Source: Muribaculaceae bacterium | GTDB lineage: Bacteria > Bacteroidota > Bacteroidia > Bacteroidales > Muribaculaceae | NCBI GenBank assembly: GCA_017443765.1 | Contig: JAFSYB010000070.1 | Span: 1 to 32,048 of the forward strand | Reading direction: 5' to 3' | DNA: 32,048 bases | Part shown: piece after piece, positions 16,878 to 25,493 of the stretch | How positions within the stretch are numbered: position 1 is the first letter of the stretch | Layout of the letters: every line of letters begins with the position of its first letter | The notes under the pieces: model-generated | Databases searched by the model: none | What the model saw: the letters and a program-made list of their open reading frames with translations, nothing else | What the model was told of the DNA's origin: nothing | Program-made: the position numbers and the translations under genes

Positions 16878-17810
16878 ATGAAAGGACTGTCACGCTTTCA
16901 GATTTCGGCTTTTGCCGCGGTGTTGTGCCTCGCGGCCCAGGCCCAGGTAGTCACTCAGCTGGGGAAAGAAAATATGCGCATCCCCGTTGGAGAGCGGCCC
17001 TCGCCCGGCGTGGAGCCGACAACGACGCGCCCCTGCCACGTGGAAACCGACAGCACCGCCGCCTATTACCAGCTGGCCGATTCAGCCCAGATCCACGCCA
17101 GCGTCGGCCAGTGGGCCGAGGCCGAGCGTTGTCTGAGGGCCGCCCTGGCCAGCGACCCCGACAACGACACCAACGCGCTGCTGCTGTCGAACCTGGGCAC
17201 CGTGCAGCGTCGCCAGGGACACCTCGATGATGCCCTGCGCACCTACAACCTGAGCATCGACCTGACGCCGAATGCCGTCACACTGCTACTGAACCGCGCC
17301 GCGCTGCTGCTCGAGATGGGGCGCACGGCCGAAGCCGAGGCCGACCTGGAGCGCGTGCGCACACTCGACGCAAGCGACGACGAGTCGCGCTACAGCCTGG
17401 GAATGCTTGCCGTGGAGCGCCACGACTTTGCCCGCGCCGAGAGCCTCTTCAACGAAATCCTGCAGTTCGCGCCCCGGTCAGCACTGGCCAACGAGGGGCT
17501 GGGGCTGATGTACAAAGAGCAGGGCAAGCACGCCCGTGCCATTGAGCGGCTGTCGGCGGCCATCGATGCCCATGCCGACGCCCGGCTGCTGGCCAACCGG
17601 GCCGACTGCCTGTTGACCGAAAAGCGGCTCACCGAGGCAGCCGACGACATCCAGCGCGCCCTGGAGCTGGACCCCGACGACGGCTACCTCTACGTGCTGC
17701 GTGCCAAGCTCAACAAATTGCGATGGAATCTTGATGATGCGGCTCGCGACATTGATGAGGCTGTGAATCACGGCGTTGAACGAATGGTGGCAGAAAAATT
17801 GCTGAAATAA
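16878..17810 (+). CDS. Secreted tetratricopeptide-repeat protein
   Basis: This 310-residue protein has a signal peptide (MKGLSRFQISAFAAVLCLAAQA, cleavage likely after residue 22) and about six tandem TPR units covering most of the mature part; examples are 'ALLLSNLGTVQRRQGHLDDA' and 'NEGLGLMYKEQGKHARAIER'. TPR arrays are protein-binding scaffolds, so a periplasmic or envelope role is likely and a specific partner cannot be named. An in-frame TTG at 16839 would add 13 residues in front of a clear signal peptide and would contain the -7 element, so ATG 16878 is preferred. The next gene starts 36 bases downstream with its own promoter. Confidence 0.85.
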   Translation: MKGLSRFQISAFAAVLCLAAQAQVVTQLGKENMRIPVGERPSPGVEPTTTRPCHVETDSTAAYYQLADSAQIHASVGQWAEAERCLRAALASDPDNDTNALLLSNLGTVQRRQGHLDDALRTYNLSIDLTPNAVTLLLNRAALLLEMGRTAEAEADLERVRTLDASDDESRYSLGMLAVERHDFARAESLFNEILQFAPRSALANEGLGLMYKEQGKHARAIERLSAAIDAHADARLLANRADCLLTEKRLTEAADDIQRALELDPDDGYLYVLRAKLNKLRWNLDDAARDIDEAVNHGVERMVAEKLLK

Positions 17811-17811
17811 T

Positions 17812-17842
17812 TTGGCCATGTCGCCAAGAATGAGTACATTTG
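17812..17842 (+). promoter_or_regulatory. Promoter abutting the HU/SPOR gene start
   Basis: TTG (17812-17814), a 20-base spacer and TACATTTG (17835-17842) fit the Bacteroidota consensus exactly. The ATG at 17847 is only four bases beyond the -7 element, predicting a leaderless or nearly leaderless transcript. Confidence 0.75.
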
Positions 17843-17846
17843 CGTG

Positions 17847-18827
17847 ATGTTTACACTTAACGAACATATCGAATACTTGATGATGCACCACGACTGCGTG
17901 GTCATCCCCGGCTGGGGCGCCCTGGTGGCGCAATACAGCGAGTCGTTCTACGACAGTAATCGCCGCCTACTGGAAAAGCCTGTGCGGCAAGTGGGTTTCA
18001 ACGCCTCGGTGAGCCACAACGACGGCCTGCTGGCGCAGTCGCTGGTGCGCCGCGAGGGGCTGGCCTACGACGAGGCCGTGCGCTTTATCGAGCAGAGCGT
18101 GACCACCTTCCGCCAGCAGCTTGCCCAAGGCGGCGAGTTAGGCATGGGGCGGCTGGGATTCTTCCATGCCGACAGCGAGGGACGCTTTGAGTTCATTCCC
18201 TTCTACCACGAGATGTGCAACGACCAGTACTTTGGCTTGCGCAGCGTGCGTTTCACTCCCCTTGAGGAACTGGAACGCGAGGCCGATGTTGCCCCTGCAA
18301 AACCGGCCGAGCCTGCCCGTGGCGCCATTGTGAGGCCCAACTGGCTCAGCCGCCGCGTGTTGCAGACCGCGGCCTCGGTGGCTGTGCTGCTGGGGTTGGG
18401 AGTGCTGCTGTCTACCCCCGTGCTCGTGAACCGCCACCCTCACGATGCGGCCAGCCTGAGCCTGCCCGCCGTGAGCGTACCGCACACGACATCGGTGCCC
18501 GAAGCCACCGCGAGCCAGGCAACAACCGCCACTGCCCGCACCGCGGCAGAAACCACCCACGCGCAACCACCCGTTGCCCCCGGGGCAGAGCTGCTGCTGG
18601 ACGAGGGCGGCAAGTACTATCTGGTTGTCTCGACCCTCACCAGCACCAAGCAGGTGGACAAATTCCTGGAAGTGCACCCCGAACTGCAAGGTCACACCTA
18701 TGTGGAGCACAGCGGGAAGCACTACCGCGTGTGTGTGGCACGCGCACAAGACCCCGCCGCGCTTTATGCTTTCAAAAACACCTTGCCCAAAGCCTACAGC
18801 CAAGCATGGGTCTATCAGGTGAAATGA
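17847..18827 (+). CDS. CCDC81-type HU domain and SPOR domain membrane protein
   Basis: This 326-residue protein has an N-terminal CCDC81-like prokaryotic HU domain pair ('FTLNEHIEYLMMHHDCVVIP', about 1-135), a proline/alanine linker, one membrane helix (about 171-194), a Thr/Ala-rich periplasmic spacer, and a C-terminal SPOR domain (about 254-326, 'KYYLVVSTLTSTKQVDKFL'). SPOR domains bind denuded peptidoglycan at division sites, and the HU-like domain would face the cytoplasm. The combination is known in Bacteroidota but its role is unresolved; linking chromosome or cytoplasmic partners to the septal wall is an inference. A GTG one codon upstream (17844) is possible. Neighbours are a TPR protein and cdsA. 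Confidence 0.88.
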   Translation: MFTLNEHIEYLMMHHDCVVIPGWGALVAQYSESFYDSNRRLLEKPVRQVGFNASVSHNDGLLAQSLVRREGLAYDEAVRFIEQSVTTFRQQLAQGGELGMGRLGFFHADSEGRFEFIPFYHEMCNDQYFGLRSVRFTPLEELEREADVAPAKPAEPARGAIVRPNWLSRRVLQTAASVAVLLGLGVLLSTPVLVNRHPHDAASLSLPAVSVPHTTSVPEATASQATTATARTAAETTHAQPPVAPGAELLLDEGGKYYLVVSTLTSTKQVDKFLEVHPELQGHTYVEHSGKHYRVCVARAQDPAALYAFKNTLPKAYSQAWVYQVK

Positions 18828-18882
18828 ACACAAGTGAACTCCTCCGGCCCGAGTGCCTTGGGTCGCCAACAGCTGTTGCATC

Positions 18883-19719
18883 GTGAAGAATATCATCATC
18901 AGAGCCTTATCGGGCAGCATTTATGTGGCACTCATTGTGGCCTCGATTCTGCTGCTCGACAATTCGCCCATCGCCTTTCTCATCGTGTTCGGCCTATTCA
19001 TTATCATAGGCATCAGCGAGTTGCACAAACTGTCGCACGATGTCGGCCCGGCCTCGTGGTTGGTGACGGTGACCGACATGGCCGGCGGCGTGGGACTGCT
19101 GCTGGCATTCTACTACTACAGCAAGGGAACCGGCATGGCGGGATTGCGCGCATTGCCGCTTGCCATCTACATCGTGGTGCGGTGCGTGGTGCAGCTCTAC
19201 CGCCCACGGCAGAACGCCGTGCGCAGTCTGCAACGCTCGTTCTTCGCCCTGGTGTATGTGGCAGTGCCCATCGCACTGCTCAACACCATCGTGAGCATAA
19301 CCGCCCCGAGGCTGCTGCTGGCCATATTTATGTTCATTTGGGTGAACGACACCGGAGCGTTCCTCACAGGCATCACGCTGGGCCGGCACCGGCTCTTTGA
19401 GCGCATCTCGCCCAAGAAATCCTGGGAAGGGTTCTTTGGCGGTTTGGCTGCTTGCGTGCTCGTTGCGCTGGCCACCCACCGGTGGTGCAACGAGTTCTTT
19501 CAGGTGCCCGAGCTCACCACCTGGGTGGGGCTGAGCATTGTGGTTGCCGTGGCGGCCACCTTTGGCGACCTCACCGAGTCGCTGCTCAAGCGCACCGAGG
19601 GTGTGAAAGACTCCGGGAACATCATTCCCGGCCACGGCGGCCTGCTCGACCGCATCGACAGCCTGCTGCTCGTCAGCCCCGCGGCACTCATCTATCTGTC
19701 ACTTGTGGTGTATAACTGA
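18883..19719 (+). CDS. cdsA: Phosphatidate cytidylyltransferase
   Basis: CdsA makes CDP-diacylglycerol from phosphatidic acid and CTP, the branch point for membrane phospholipids. The 278-residue inner-membrane protein has about seven to eight hydrophobic segments, 'SPKKSWEGFFGG', and the CDP-signature region 'GDLTESLLKRTEGVKDSGN' followed by 'IPGHGGLLDRIDSLL', including the metal-binding acidic residues. GTG at 18883 gives 'MKNIIIRALSGSIYVAL', which matches the usual N-terminus. A GTG at 18853 would add ten atypical residues. It lies 55 bases after the HU/SPOR gene and 93 bases before purM. Confidence 0.94.
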   Translation: MKNIIIRALSGSIYVALIVASILLLDNSPIAFLIVFGLFIIIGISELHKLSHDVGPASWLVTVTDMAGGVGLLLAFYYYSKGTGMAGLRALPLAIYIVVRCVVQLYRPRQNAVRSLQRSFFALVYVAVPIALLNTIVSITAPRLLLAIFMFIWVNDTGAFLTGITLGRHRLFERISPKKSWEGFFGGLAACVLVALATHRWCNEFFQVPELTTWVGLSIVVAVAATFGDLTESLLKRTEGVKDSGNIIPGHGGLLDRIDSLLLVSPAALIYLSLVVYN

Positions 19720-19812
19720 CGCATGAGGCGAGACCACAGCTCGCCACCGATAACCCAGACGCGAATAGCTCGCAGCTCCAACACTTGAACCCCCCAAAAA
19801 ACATTCTCCACT

Positions 19813-20973
19813 ATGTCGCGTTACGAAGCCCGCGGCGTTTCGTCCTCAAAAGAGGATGTGCACAACGCCATCAAGAATATCGACAAAGGCCTTTTTCCCC
19901 AGGCATTCTGCAAAATCATTCCCGACCTGCTTGGCGGCGATTCGTCGTGGTGCAACATCATGCACGCCGACGGTGCCGGCACCAAGTCGTCGCTGGCCTA
20001 CGCCTACTGGCGCGAGACGGGCGACCTGGACGTGTGGCGCGGCATTGCGCAAGACGCCATTGTGATGAACCTGGACGACCTGCTGTGCGTGGGAGCCACT
20101 TCGGGCATCCTGCTCTCGTCGACGATTGGGCGCAACAAGCGGCTGATTCCCGGCGAGGTGATTGCCGCCATCATCAACGGCACCGAGGAGTTTCTCGCAC
20201 AGCTGCGCACACTGGGCGTTGACATTGTGTCGACAGGCGGCGAGACTGCCGACGTGGGCGACCTGGTGCGCACCATCATCGTCGACAGCACCGTGACATG
20301 CCGAATGCGACGCGACCAAGTGGTGGACAACGCCCGCATTGCCGACGGCGACGTGATTGTGGGCCTGGCCTCGTTTGGGCAAGCCACCTACGAGAGCGGC
20401 TACAACGGTGGCATGGGCAGCAACGGGCTCACCTCGGCACGCCACGACGTGTTTGCGCACTACCTGGCCGAGCGTTACCCCGAGACCCTTGACCTCGGCA
20501 TGCCGTCCGAGCTGGCCTACAGCGGCCAGCTGCGCCTCGACAGCCCCGTGGCCGGCACGCCGCTCACCGCAGGCCGGCTCGTGCTCTCGCCCACGCGCAC
20601 CTACGCCCCCGTGGTCAAGCGGCTGCTCGACGAGATGCGGCCACGCATCCACGGCATGGTGCACTGCACCGGCGGTGCGCAAACCAAGGTCATGCACTTT
20701 GTCGAGCGCAAGCTTGTGGTGAAGGACAACCTGTTCCCCACCCCGCCGTTGTTCAGCCTGATTCAGCAGCAGAGCGGCACCGAGTGGAGCGAGATGTACC
20801 GGGTGTTCAACATGGGGCACCGGCTGGAGGTGTATGTGTCCCCGGCCGATGCGCAGGCCGTGATAGATGTGTCGCAATCATTCGGCATCGAAGCCCGCAT
20901 TGTGGGCCATGTGCACGATGCCGAGCGCAACCACCTCACCATCATCACCGGGCATGGCACCTATCACTACTGA
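19813..20973 (+). CDS. purM: Phosphoribosylformylglycinamidine cyclo-ligase (AIR synthase)
   Basis: PurM closes the imidazole ring in purine synthesis, converting FGAM to AIR with ATP. The 386-residue protein is the longer form that I associate with Bacteroidota. It has the PurM-like N-terminal ATP-binding fold ('HADGAGTKSSLAYAYW', 'DAIVMNLDDLLCVGATSG', 'STGGETADVGDLVRTIIVDS') and the C-terminal AIR-synthase domain ('GMVHCTGGAQTKVMHF', 'FNMGHRLEVYV'). Because related PurM-superfamily enzymes share this fold, the exact reaction rests on family resemblance. Its last 20 bases overlap the start of the lytic transglycosylase gene. Confidence 0.88.
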   Translation: MSRYEARGVSSSKEDVHNAIKNIDKGLFPQAFCKIIPDLLGGDSSWCNIMHADGAGTKSSLAYAYWRETGDLDVWRGIAQDAIVMNLDDLLCVGATSGILLSSTIGRNKRLIPGEVIAAIINGTEEFLAQLRTLGVDIVSTGGETADVGDLVRTIIVDSTVTCRMRRDQVVDNARIADGDVIVGLASFGQATYESGYNGGMGSNGLTSARHDVFAHYLAERYPETLDLGMPSELAYSGQLRLDSPVAGTPLTAGRLVLSPTRTYAPVVKRLLDEMRPRIHGMVHCTGGAQTKVMHFVERKLVVKDNLFPTPPLFSLIQQQSGTEWSEMYRVFNMGHRLEVYVSPADAQAVIDVSQSFGIEARIVGHVHDAERNHLTIITGHGTYHY

Positions 20974-22441
20974 GCGCCGACTGCTGTGGATTGTGGCCGC
21001 AGCCGCTGTGCTGCTGTGGCTGGCGGGCTGCGGGGGCGGCAAGTCGGCCCCGCAGCGGCACCCGCTGCCCGATGTGCTTGATGTGGGTACGCTCTACAGC
21101 CCGACGAGCTTCTTCATCCTGCGCGGCGACACGCTGGGCTACGACTACGACCGATTCAGCGACTTCGCCCGCACCAAGGGCATCCGCCTGCGGTGGCACG
21201 TGGCTCCCAACATGGCCACGCTCATCAGGTGGCTCAGGTCCGACACGGTGCAGGCAGCGGCCTACGAGATACCCGTCACTGCCGAATACCGCAAGCTGGT
21301 ACACAGCTGCGGCGCGGAAAACATCACCTATCAGGTGCTTATCCAGCGAGCCAGCGACTCGGTGCTCACCGATGTCACCCAGCTTGTGGGGCGCGATGTG
21401 TATGTCGAACACGGCTCGCGCTACGAATCGCGGCTGCGCAACCTCGACAACGAGCTGGGCGGCGGCATTCGCATCCATGCCATTCCGCCCGACACGCTCA
21501 TGCCCGAAGACCTTATAGACATGGTGGCACGCGGCGAGATACCGCTCACCGTGGTCGACAGCGACATTGCCCAGATGAGGCGAACACGCGTCGACAGCAT
21601 CGACATCAGCCTGCAGGTGAGCTTCGGCCAGCGGTCGTCGTGGGCGGTGAGCCACCACAACACCTGGCTGGGCGACAGCATCGACGCCTGGGCCAAGTCG
21701 AGCGGTGCGCAAGCCTACTCCAAGACGGCCCTGCGGCGCTACTTCGAGATGAGCAAGAGCGAGCAGCACGCCCTGACCGACAGCGACACCGTCTACATCA
21801 CGCCGCCGGGAGCCATCTCGCCATTCGACAGCCTGTTCAGGCACTACGGCGAGCAGTCGGGCATCGACTGGTACCTGCTGGTGGCCATCGGCTACGTGGA
21901 ATCGGGCTTCGACCCGCACGCGGTGTCGTGGGCCGGCGCACGAGGAATCATGCAACTCATGCCCAGCACCGCGCGTGCCTACGACCTGCCCCTCGAGAAG
22001 ATTGAGCAACCCGAGGCAAACATCTACGTGTCGGTGCGCACGCTGCTCGACATCAACGCACAGTTCAAGGACAGCGTCGAGAACATCTCCGAGCGGTCGC
22101 GGTTTGTGCTGGCCAGCTACAACGCCGGCGCCGGCCATGTGCTCGACGCCATCGAGCTGGCGCGGAAATATGGCAAGGACCCGCATGTGTGGAACGACAA
22201 CGTGGAGGAGTGCATCTTGTGGAAGAGCAACCCGCAGTACTACAACGACCGCGTGTGCCGCTACGGCTACTTCCGGGGGCAGGAAACCGTGGAATATGTG
22301 GCCAAGGTGGAGCAGCAGTACTTCTATTACAAGAACAAGTACGAAGAAAAACACGAAACCAAACATAAGAAAAAGCATCATGAAAAAACCAAAAATCACC
22401 ATCGCAGCGGTACTGGCCATGGCCGCGCTGCTGCCCCTTGA
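20954..22441 (+). CDS. MltF-like lytic transglycosylase lipoprotein
   Basis: This 495-residue lipoprotein has a signal with lipobox LAGC (Cys26), a periplasmic solute-binding-protein-3-like domain at about 42-265, and a lysozyme-like SLT domain from about 290. Glu316 in 'AIGYVESGFDPHAVS' is the catalytic residue; 'GARGIMQLMPSTARAY' and 'SYNAGAGHVLDA' complete the fold. This is the MltF architecture: cleavage of peptidoglycan with 1,6-anhydro product formation, controlled by the binding domain. The ATG at 20954 overlaps purM by 20 bases and gives a clean lipoprotein signal; longer in-frame starts lie inside purM. The C-terminus is a Lys/His-rich tail whose last 62 bases overlap the next gene. 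Confidence 0.92.
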   Translation: MAPITTERRLLWIVAAAAVLLWLAGCGGGKSAPQRHPLPDVLDVGTLYSPTSFFILRGDTLGYDYDRFSDFARTKGIRLRWHVAPNMATLIRWLRSDTVQAAAYEIPVTAEYRKLVHSCGAENITYQVLIQRASDSVLTDVTQLVGRDVYVEHGSRYESRLRNLDNELGGGIRIHAIPPDTLMPEDLIDMVARGEIPLTVVDSDIAQMRRTRVDSIDISLQVSFGQRSSWAVSHHNTWLGDSIDAWAKSSGAQAYSKTALRRYFEMSKSEQHALTDSDTVYITPPGAISPFDSLFRHYGEQSGIDWYLLVAIGYVESGFDPHAVSWAGARGIMQLMPSTARAYDLPLEKIEQPEANIYVSVRTLLDINAQFKDSVENISERSRFVLASYNAGAGHVLDAIELARKYGKDPHVWNDNVEECILWKSNPQYYNDRVCRYGYFRGQETVEYVAKVEQQYFYYKNKYEEKHETKHKKKHHEKTKNHHRSGTGHGRAAAP

Positions 22442-22928
22442 GAGCTGCATAGGCAGTTTCGCCCTGACCAAGAAAATCCTCACGTGGAACCACCAGATTG
22501 GCGACAAATGGGTCAACGAGGTTGTGTTCGTATGCTTCTGCATCCTGCCCGTGTATGAGGTTGCGGCACTGGCCGATGCGCTGGTAATCAACTCCATCGA
22601 GTTTTGGAATGGCGAGAACCCGGTAACGGCTCAGCGGCGCGTTGTCGATGGCCAAACCGGCCGTTACCTGGTTGAGAGCGACGCCACGGGCTACACCATC
22701 ACCAACCTGGGCGACCACAGCGTGGTGCGGCTCACCTTCGACAGCATGACGCGCTCGTGGAGCGTGGAGCACAACGGCGAGCAGACAGTGTTCATGACCT
22801 TTGTCGACGACACCCACGTGCGCGTGGCCGCTCCCGGCGGCGGCTTCACCACCGTCGAGCTAAACGAGCAAGGCTACACCGCCTACCAGCAGCTCGCCGC
22901 GCAAAGCGACCTCTGGGCTTCGCGCTAA
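22380..22928 (+). CDS. DUF3332 family lipoprotein
   Basis: This 182-residue protein starts 'MKKPKITIAAVLAMAALLPLESC', a lipoprotein signal with lipobox LESC. It matches the DUF3332 pattern: 'CIGSFALTKKILTWNHQIGD', a hydrophobic stretch 'EVVFVCFCILPVYEVAALAD', then 'INSIEFWNGENP', with a beta-rich C-terminal half. The function of the family is unknown. The gene overlaps the lytic transglycosylase gene by 62 bases in another frame. The bases just before the ATG are very A-rich and also encode the basic tail of that enzyme, so expression is probably coupled. It is the last gene of the plus-strand run. Confidence 0.85.
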   Translation: MKKPKITIAAVLAMAALLPLESCIGSFALTKKILTWNHQIGDKWVNEVVFVCFCILPVYEVAALADALVINSIEFWNGENPVTAQRRVVDGQTGRYLVESDATGYTITNLGDHSVVRLTFDSMTRSWSVEHNGEQTVFMTFVDDTHVRVAAPGGGFTTVELNEQGYTAYQQLAAQSDLWASR

Positions 22929-23240
22929 GGCGTTCATGGCTGTATGTGGCCCGGCTGTGTGGCAAAGCGATGAGGCCCGGCCGGGCGAACAATCGAGCAC
23001 TCGTGCATTCGTGCAATCGAGCATTTGAATAATCGAGCGGGACGAGAGGCATCGGAGCGTTTTTTAACGAAGGTTCCCCCTGCAAAACCTGTGTTTTGCA
23101 GGGGGAACAAATAATGTGTGACTTTTGCACTTCGGACCTTTTCCGGGACTTGGTCAGTCCCGAATAAGCTTATCAATGCAGCTTGTGTTCATACGTCTTT
23201 TACCCCGCAATTCCGATGATGTCCGGGCTGCGGGCCAGCG
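22929..23240. other. Convergent non-coding region with palindromes and short repeats
   Basis: No gene is seen between the DUF3332 and proS stops. The region holds the palindrome GCCCGGCCGGGC (22975-22986), three copies of AATCGAGC (22991-22998, 23015-23022, 23031-23038), the 16-bp hairpin described separately, and a smaller hairpin CGGGACT/AGTCCCG (23144-23150, 23156-23162). It presumably ends both transcripts. Confidence 0.5.
23073..23108. terminator. Perfect 16-bp hairpin between convergent genes, probable transcription end point
   Basis: GTTCCCCCTGCAAAAC (23073-23088) and its exact reverse complement (23093-23108) are separated by CTGT. The stem is stronger than most terminators, but neither strand has a T-run directly after it (AAATAATG on plus, CTTCGTTA on minus). 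It may stop transcription by another route or protect RNA 3' ends. It lies between the stops of DUF3332 (plus) and proS (minus). Confidence 0.5.
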
Positions 23241-24722
23241 TCAATAGTTACGAGCGAAAATCACTCGGCGGCTGCTGGGGCGCCCAGTGTAGATGCAACG
23301 ACCTTGCTCGTCGGGGGCATCGAGAGGTATGCAGCGGATGGTGGCCTTGGTTTCCTCCTTGATGCGCTCCTCGGTCTCGGTGGTGCCGTCCCAGTGGGCA
23401 AGCAAGAAACCGCCTTTCTCGATTTGCGCCTTGAACTCGTCCCAGGTGTCGACGCGGTAGGTCATGGCCTCGCGCTGCCGCAGGGCCTTGTCGTAGATGC
23501 CCTGCTGAATGTCCTCAAGCAGGTTCTTCACATATTGCTCGATGCCTTGCAGCGGTGCCTCGTGCTTCTCGAGGGTGTCGCGTCGCATGACCTCGACGGT
23601 GCCATTCTCGATGTCGCGCGCGCCAAGCACCAGGCGCACGGGCACTCCCTTGAGCTCGTAGTCGGCAAACTTGAAACCGGGACGCTTGTTGTCGGCATTG
23701 TCGTACTTTACTGTCACGCCCAAGGCCTGCAGGTTGGCAACGATGGGGTTGACCACAGTGTTGATGGCCTGGAGCTGGTCGTCGGTCTTATAGACGGGTA
23801 CAATCACGACCTGGATGGGAGCCAGGTGCGGTGGCAGCACAAGGCCGTTGTCGTCGCTGTGGGTCATAATCAGTGCGCCAATCAGGCGTGTGGACACGCC
23901 CCACGAGGTGGCCCACACATAGTCGAGCGTGTTCTCCTTATTGATATACTTCACGTCGAAAGCCTTGGCGAAGTTTTGTCCCAGGAAGTGCGAGGTGCCG
24001 CTTTGCAGTGCCTTGCCGTCCTGCATCATGGCCTCGATGGTGTAGGTTTCAAGAGCGCCGGCAAAGCGCTCGTTGGCGGTCTTGATGCCCTTGATTACGG
24101 GCAGAGCCATGTATTTCTCGGCAAAGTCGGCATAGACGTTGAGCATCTGAATGGCCCGCTGCTCGGCCTCGTCGCGCGTGGCGTGTGCGGTGTGTCCCTC
24201 CTGCCAGAGGAACTCGGCGGTGCGCAGGAACAGCCTCGTGCGCATCTCCCAGCGCATGACGTTGCACCACTGGTTGCACAGCACGGGCAGGTCGCGCCAG
24301 GAACTCACCCAGTTTTTATAGGTGTTCCAAATGATGGTTTCCGACGTGGGGCGAATGATGAGTTCCTCCTCGAGGCGTGCCTCGGGGTCCACGACCACCC
24401 CCTTGCCGTCGGGGTCGTTCATGAGGCGGTGGTGTGTGACCACAGCGCACTCCTTGGCGAAACCCTCGACATGCTCGGCCTCGCGGCTGAGAAACGACTT
24501 GGGAATCAGCAGGGGGAAATAGGCGTTCTGAACGCCCGTGAGTTTGAACATGTCGTCGAGCTGCCGCTGCATCTTCTCCCAGATGGCATAGCCGTATGGC
24601 TTGATGACCATGCAGCCGCGCACGGCCGACTGCTCGGCGAGGTCGGCCTTGACCACGAGTTCGTTGTACCATTGCGAGTAGTTCTCGCTGCGTTTGGTTA
24701 GGTTTTTGAGTTCTTTTGCCAT
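23241..24722 (-). CDS. proS: Prolyl-tRNA synthetase (short, archaeal/eukaryotic type)
   Basis: ProS charges tRNA-Pro. The 493-residue form lacks the large editing insertion of the E. coli type. It has the class II motifs: 'RPTSETIIW' (124-132), motif 2 '[17 protein letters not shown]' (164-180), and motif 3 in '[20 protein letters not shown]'. An anticodon-binding domain follows ('[17 protein letters not shown]') and a C-terminal zinc-type domain ends 'VIFARNY'. The ATG is at 24720-24722. It is last in the tsaB-DUF4290-rimM-small protein-OmpA run, after a 114-base gap in which I could not find a clear promoter. Confidence 0.96.
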   Translation of the reverse strand: MAKELKNLTKRSENYSQWYNELVVKADLAEQSAVRGCMVIKPYGYAIWEKMQRQLDDMFKLTGVQNAYFPLLIPKSFLSREAEHVEGFAKECAVVTHHRLMNDPDGKGVVVDPEARLEEELIIRPTSETIIWNTYKNWVSSWRDLPVLCNQWCNVMRWEMRTRLFLRTAEFLWQEGHTAHATRDEAEQRAIQMLNVYADFAEKYMALPVIKGIKTANERFAGALETYTIEAMMQDGKALQSGTSHFLGQNFAKAFDVKYINKENTLDYVWATSWGVSTRLIGALIMTHSDDNGLVLPPHLAPIQVVIVPVYKTDDQLQAINTVVNPIVANLQALGVTVKYDNADNKRPGFKFADYELKGVPVRLVLGARDIENGTVEVMRRDTLEKHEAPLQGIEQYVKNLLEDIQQGIYDKALRQREAMTYRVDTWDEFKAQIEKGGFLLAHWDGTTETEERIKEETKATIRCIPLDAPDEQGRCIYTGRPSSRRVIFARNY

Positions 24723-24836
24723 TATCGTTGTCAGTTTTCAGTTTACAATTGGATTATTAAGGAGTATTCTCGTAATGTGCCTCGCGGTTGTGACAACCAA
24801 CACCCCAATGCTTCAGCCATTTTGCGGCATGAGGAA

Positions 24837-25475
24837 TCACTTTGTGATTCGGTTGATGTTGATGTTGCCTTTTTTTGCCTGGTTGAGCATCACTTCCTCG
24901 GGGACGAGGTATATCTCGAGTCGCCGGTTTCGCTTGCGCGATTCCATGGAGTTGTTGTCGGTGATGGGGTCTGTGTCGCCGAGCGCGTAGGGGACCACGA
25001 AGTCGACGCTGGCCTTCTCGTCGAGCCAGTCGTAGACGGCATTAACGCGCTGCCGTGTAAGGTTCAGGGTGTACTTGTCGCTGCCGGTGTTGTCGCTGTG
25101 CATGACCAGCAGCATCTTGTAGAATCCGGGGTTCTTCAGGTAGCGTGTGAGCGGCCCCAGGAGTTTTTTTCCCACATCGGTGAGCACGGTGTCGTTGGCG
25201 GCAAACAGCCGGCTGGCGGGCAAGGTGACGACAATGACCTCATCATCGCGCATCAGCTCCACATCGTAGCTGGCCTTCTTCAGCTCCACGGCCACTTTGT
25301 ACTGATACTCCTGAATGCGGTCGGCCTGCTTATCGTTGGTGATTTCGGGCATCTCCAGGTTGTCGTCGAGCGAGAGCTCGTAGATGTCCACCTTTTTCTT
25401 CTTTGCCTGGGCATCATGCGGCAAGGCGAGGCAGGCCAGCAACAGCAGCAGCAAAATGTAGTGAATAGTTTTCAT
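24837..25475 (-). CDS. OmpA-domain envelope protein
   Basis: This 212-residue protein has a very hydrophobic N-terminal signal, with cleavage after AQA at residue 24; LLAC at 12-15 also leaves lipidation at Cys15 possible. A basic KKKK patch is followed by a middle region and a C-terminal OmpA-like peptidoglycan-binding domain: 'LPASRLFAANDTVLTDVGKK', 'MLLVMHSDNTGSDKYTLNLT', and 'SMESRKRNRRLEIYLVPEE' with the conserved arginines. It probably tethers the outer membrane to the wall. It follows the small acidic gene by 18 bases and is likely co-transcribed with rimM. Confidence 0.88.
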   Translation of the reverse strand: MKTIHYILLLLLLACLALPHDAQAKKKKVDIYELSLDDNLEMPEITNDKQADRIQEYQYKVAVELKKASYDVELMRDDEVIVVTLPASRLFAANDTVLTDVGKKLLGPLTRYLKNPGFYKMLLVMHSDNTGSDKYTLNLTRQRVNAVYDWLDEKASVDFVVPYALGDTDPITDNNSMESRKRNRRLEIYLVPEEVMLNQAKKGNININRITK

Positions 25476-25493
25476 GACAGCAGATGTTCAAGG

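Noticed and set aside
20945..22597. A 550-codon minus-strand frame opposite the lytic transglycosylase
   Set aside because: It spans the junction of two real plus-strand genes and has no signal or domain.
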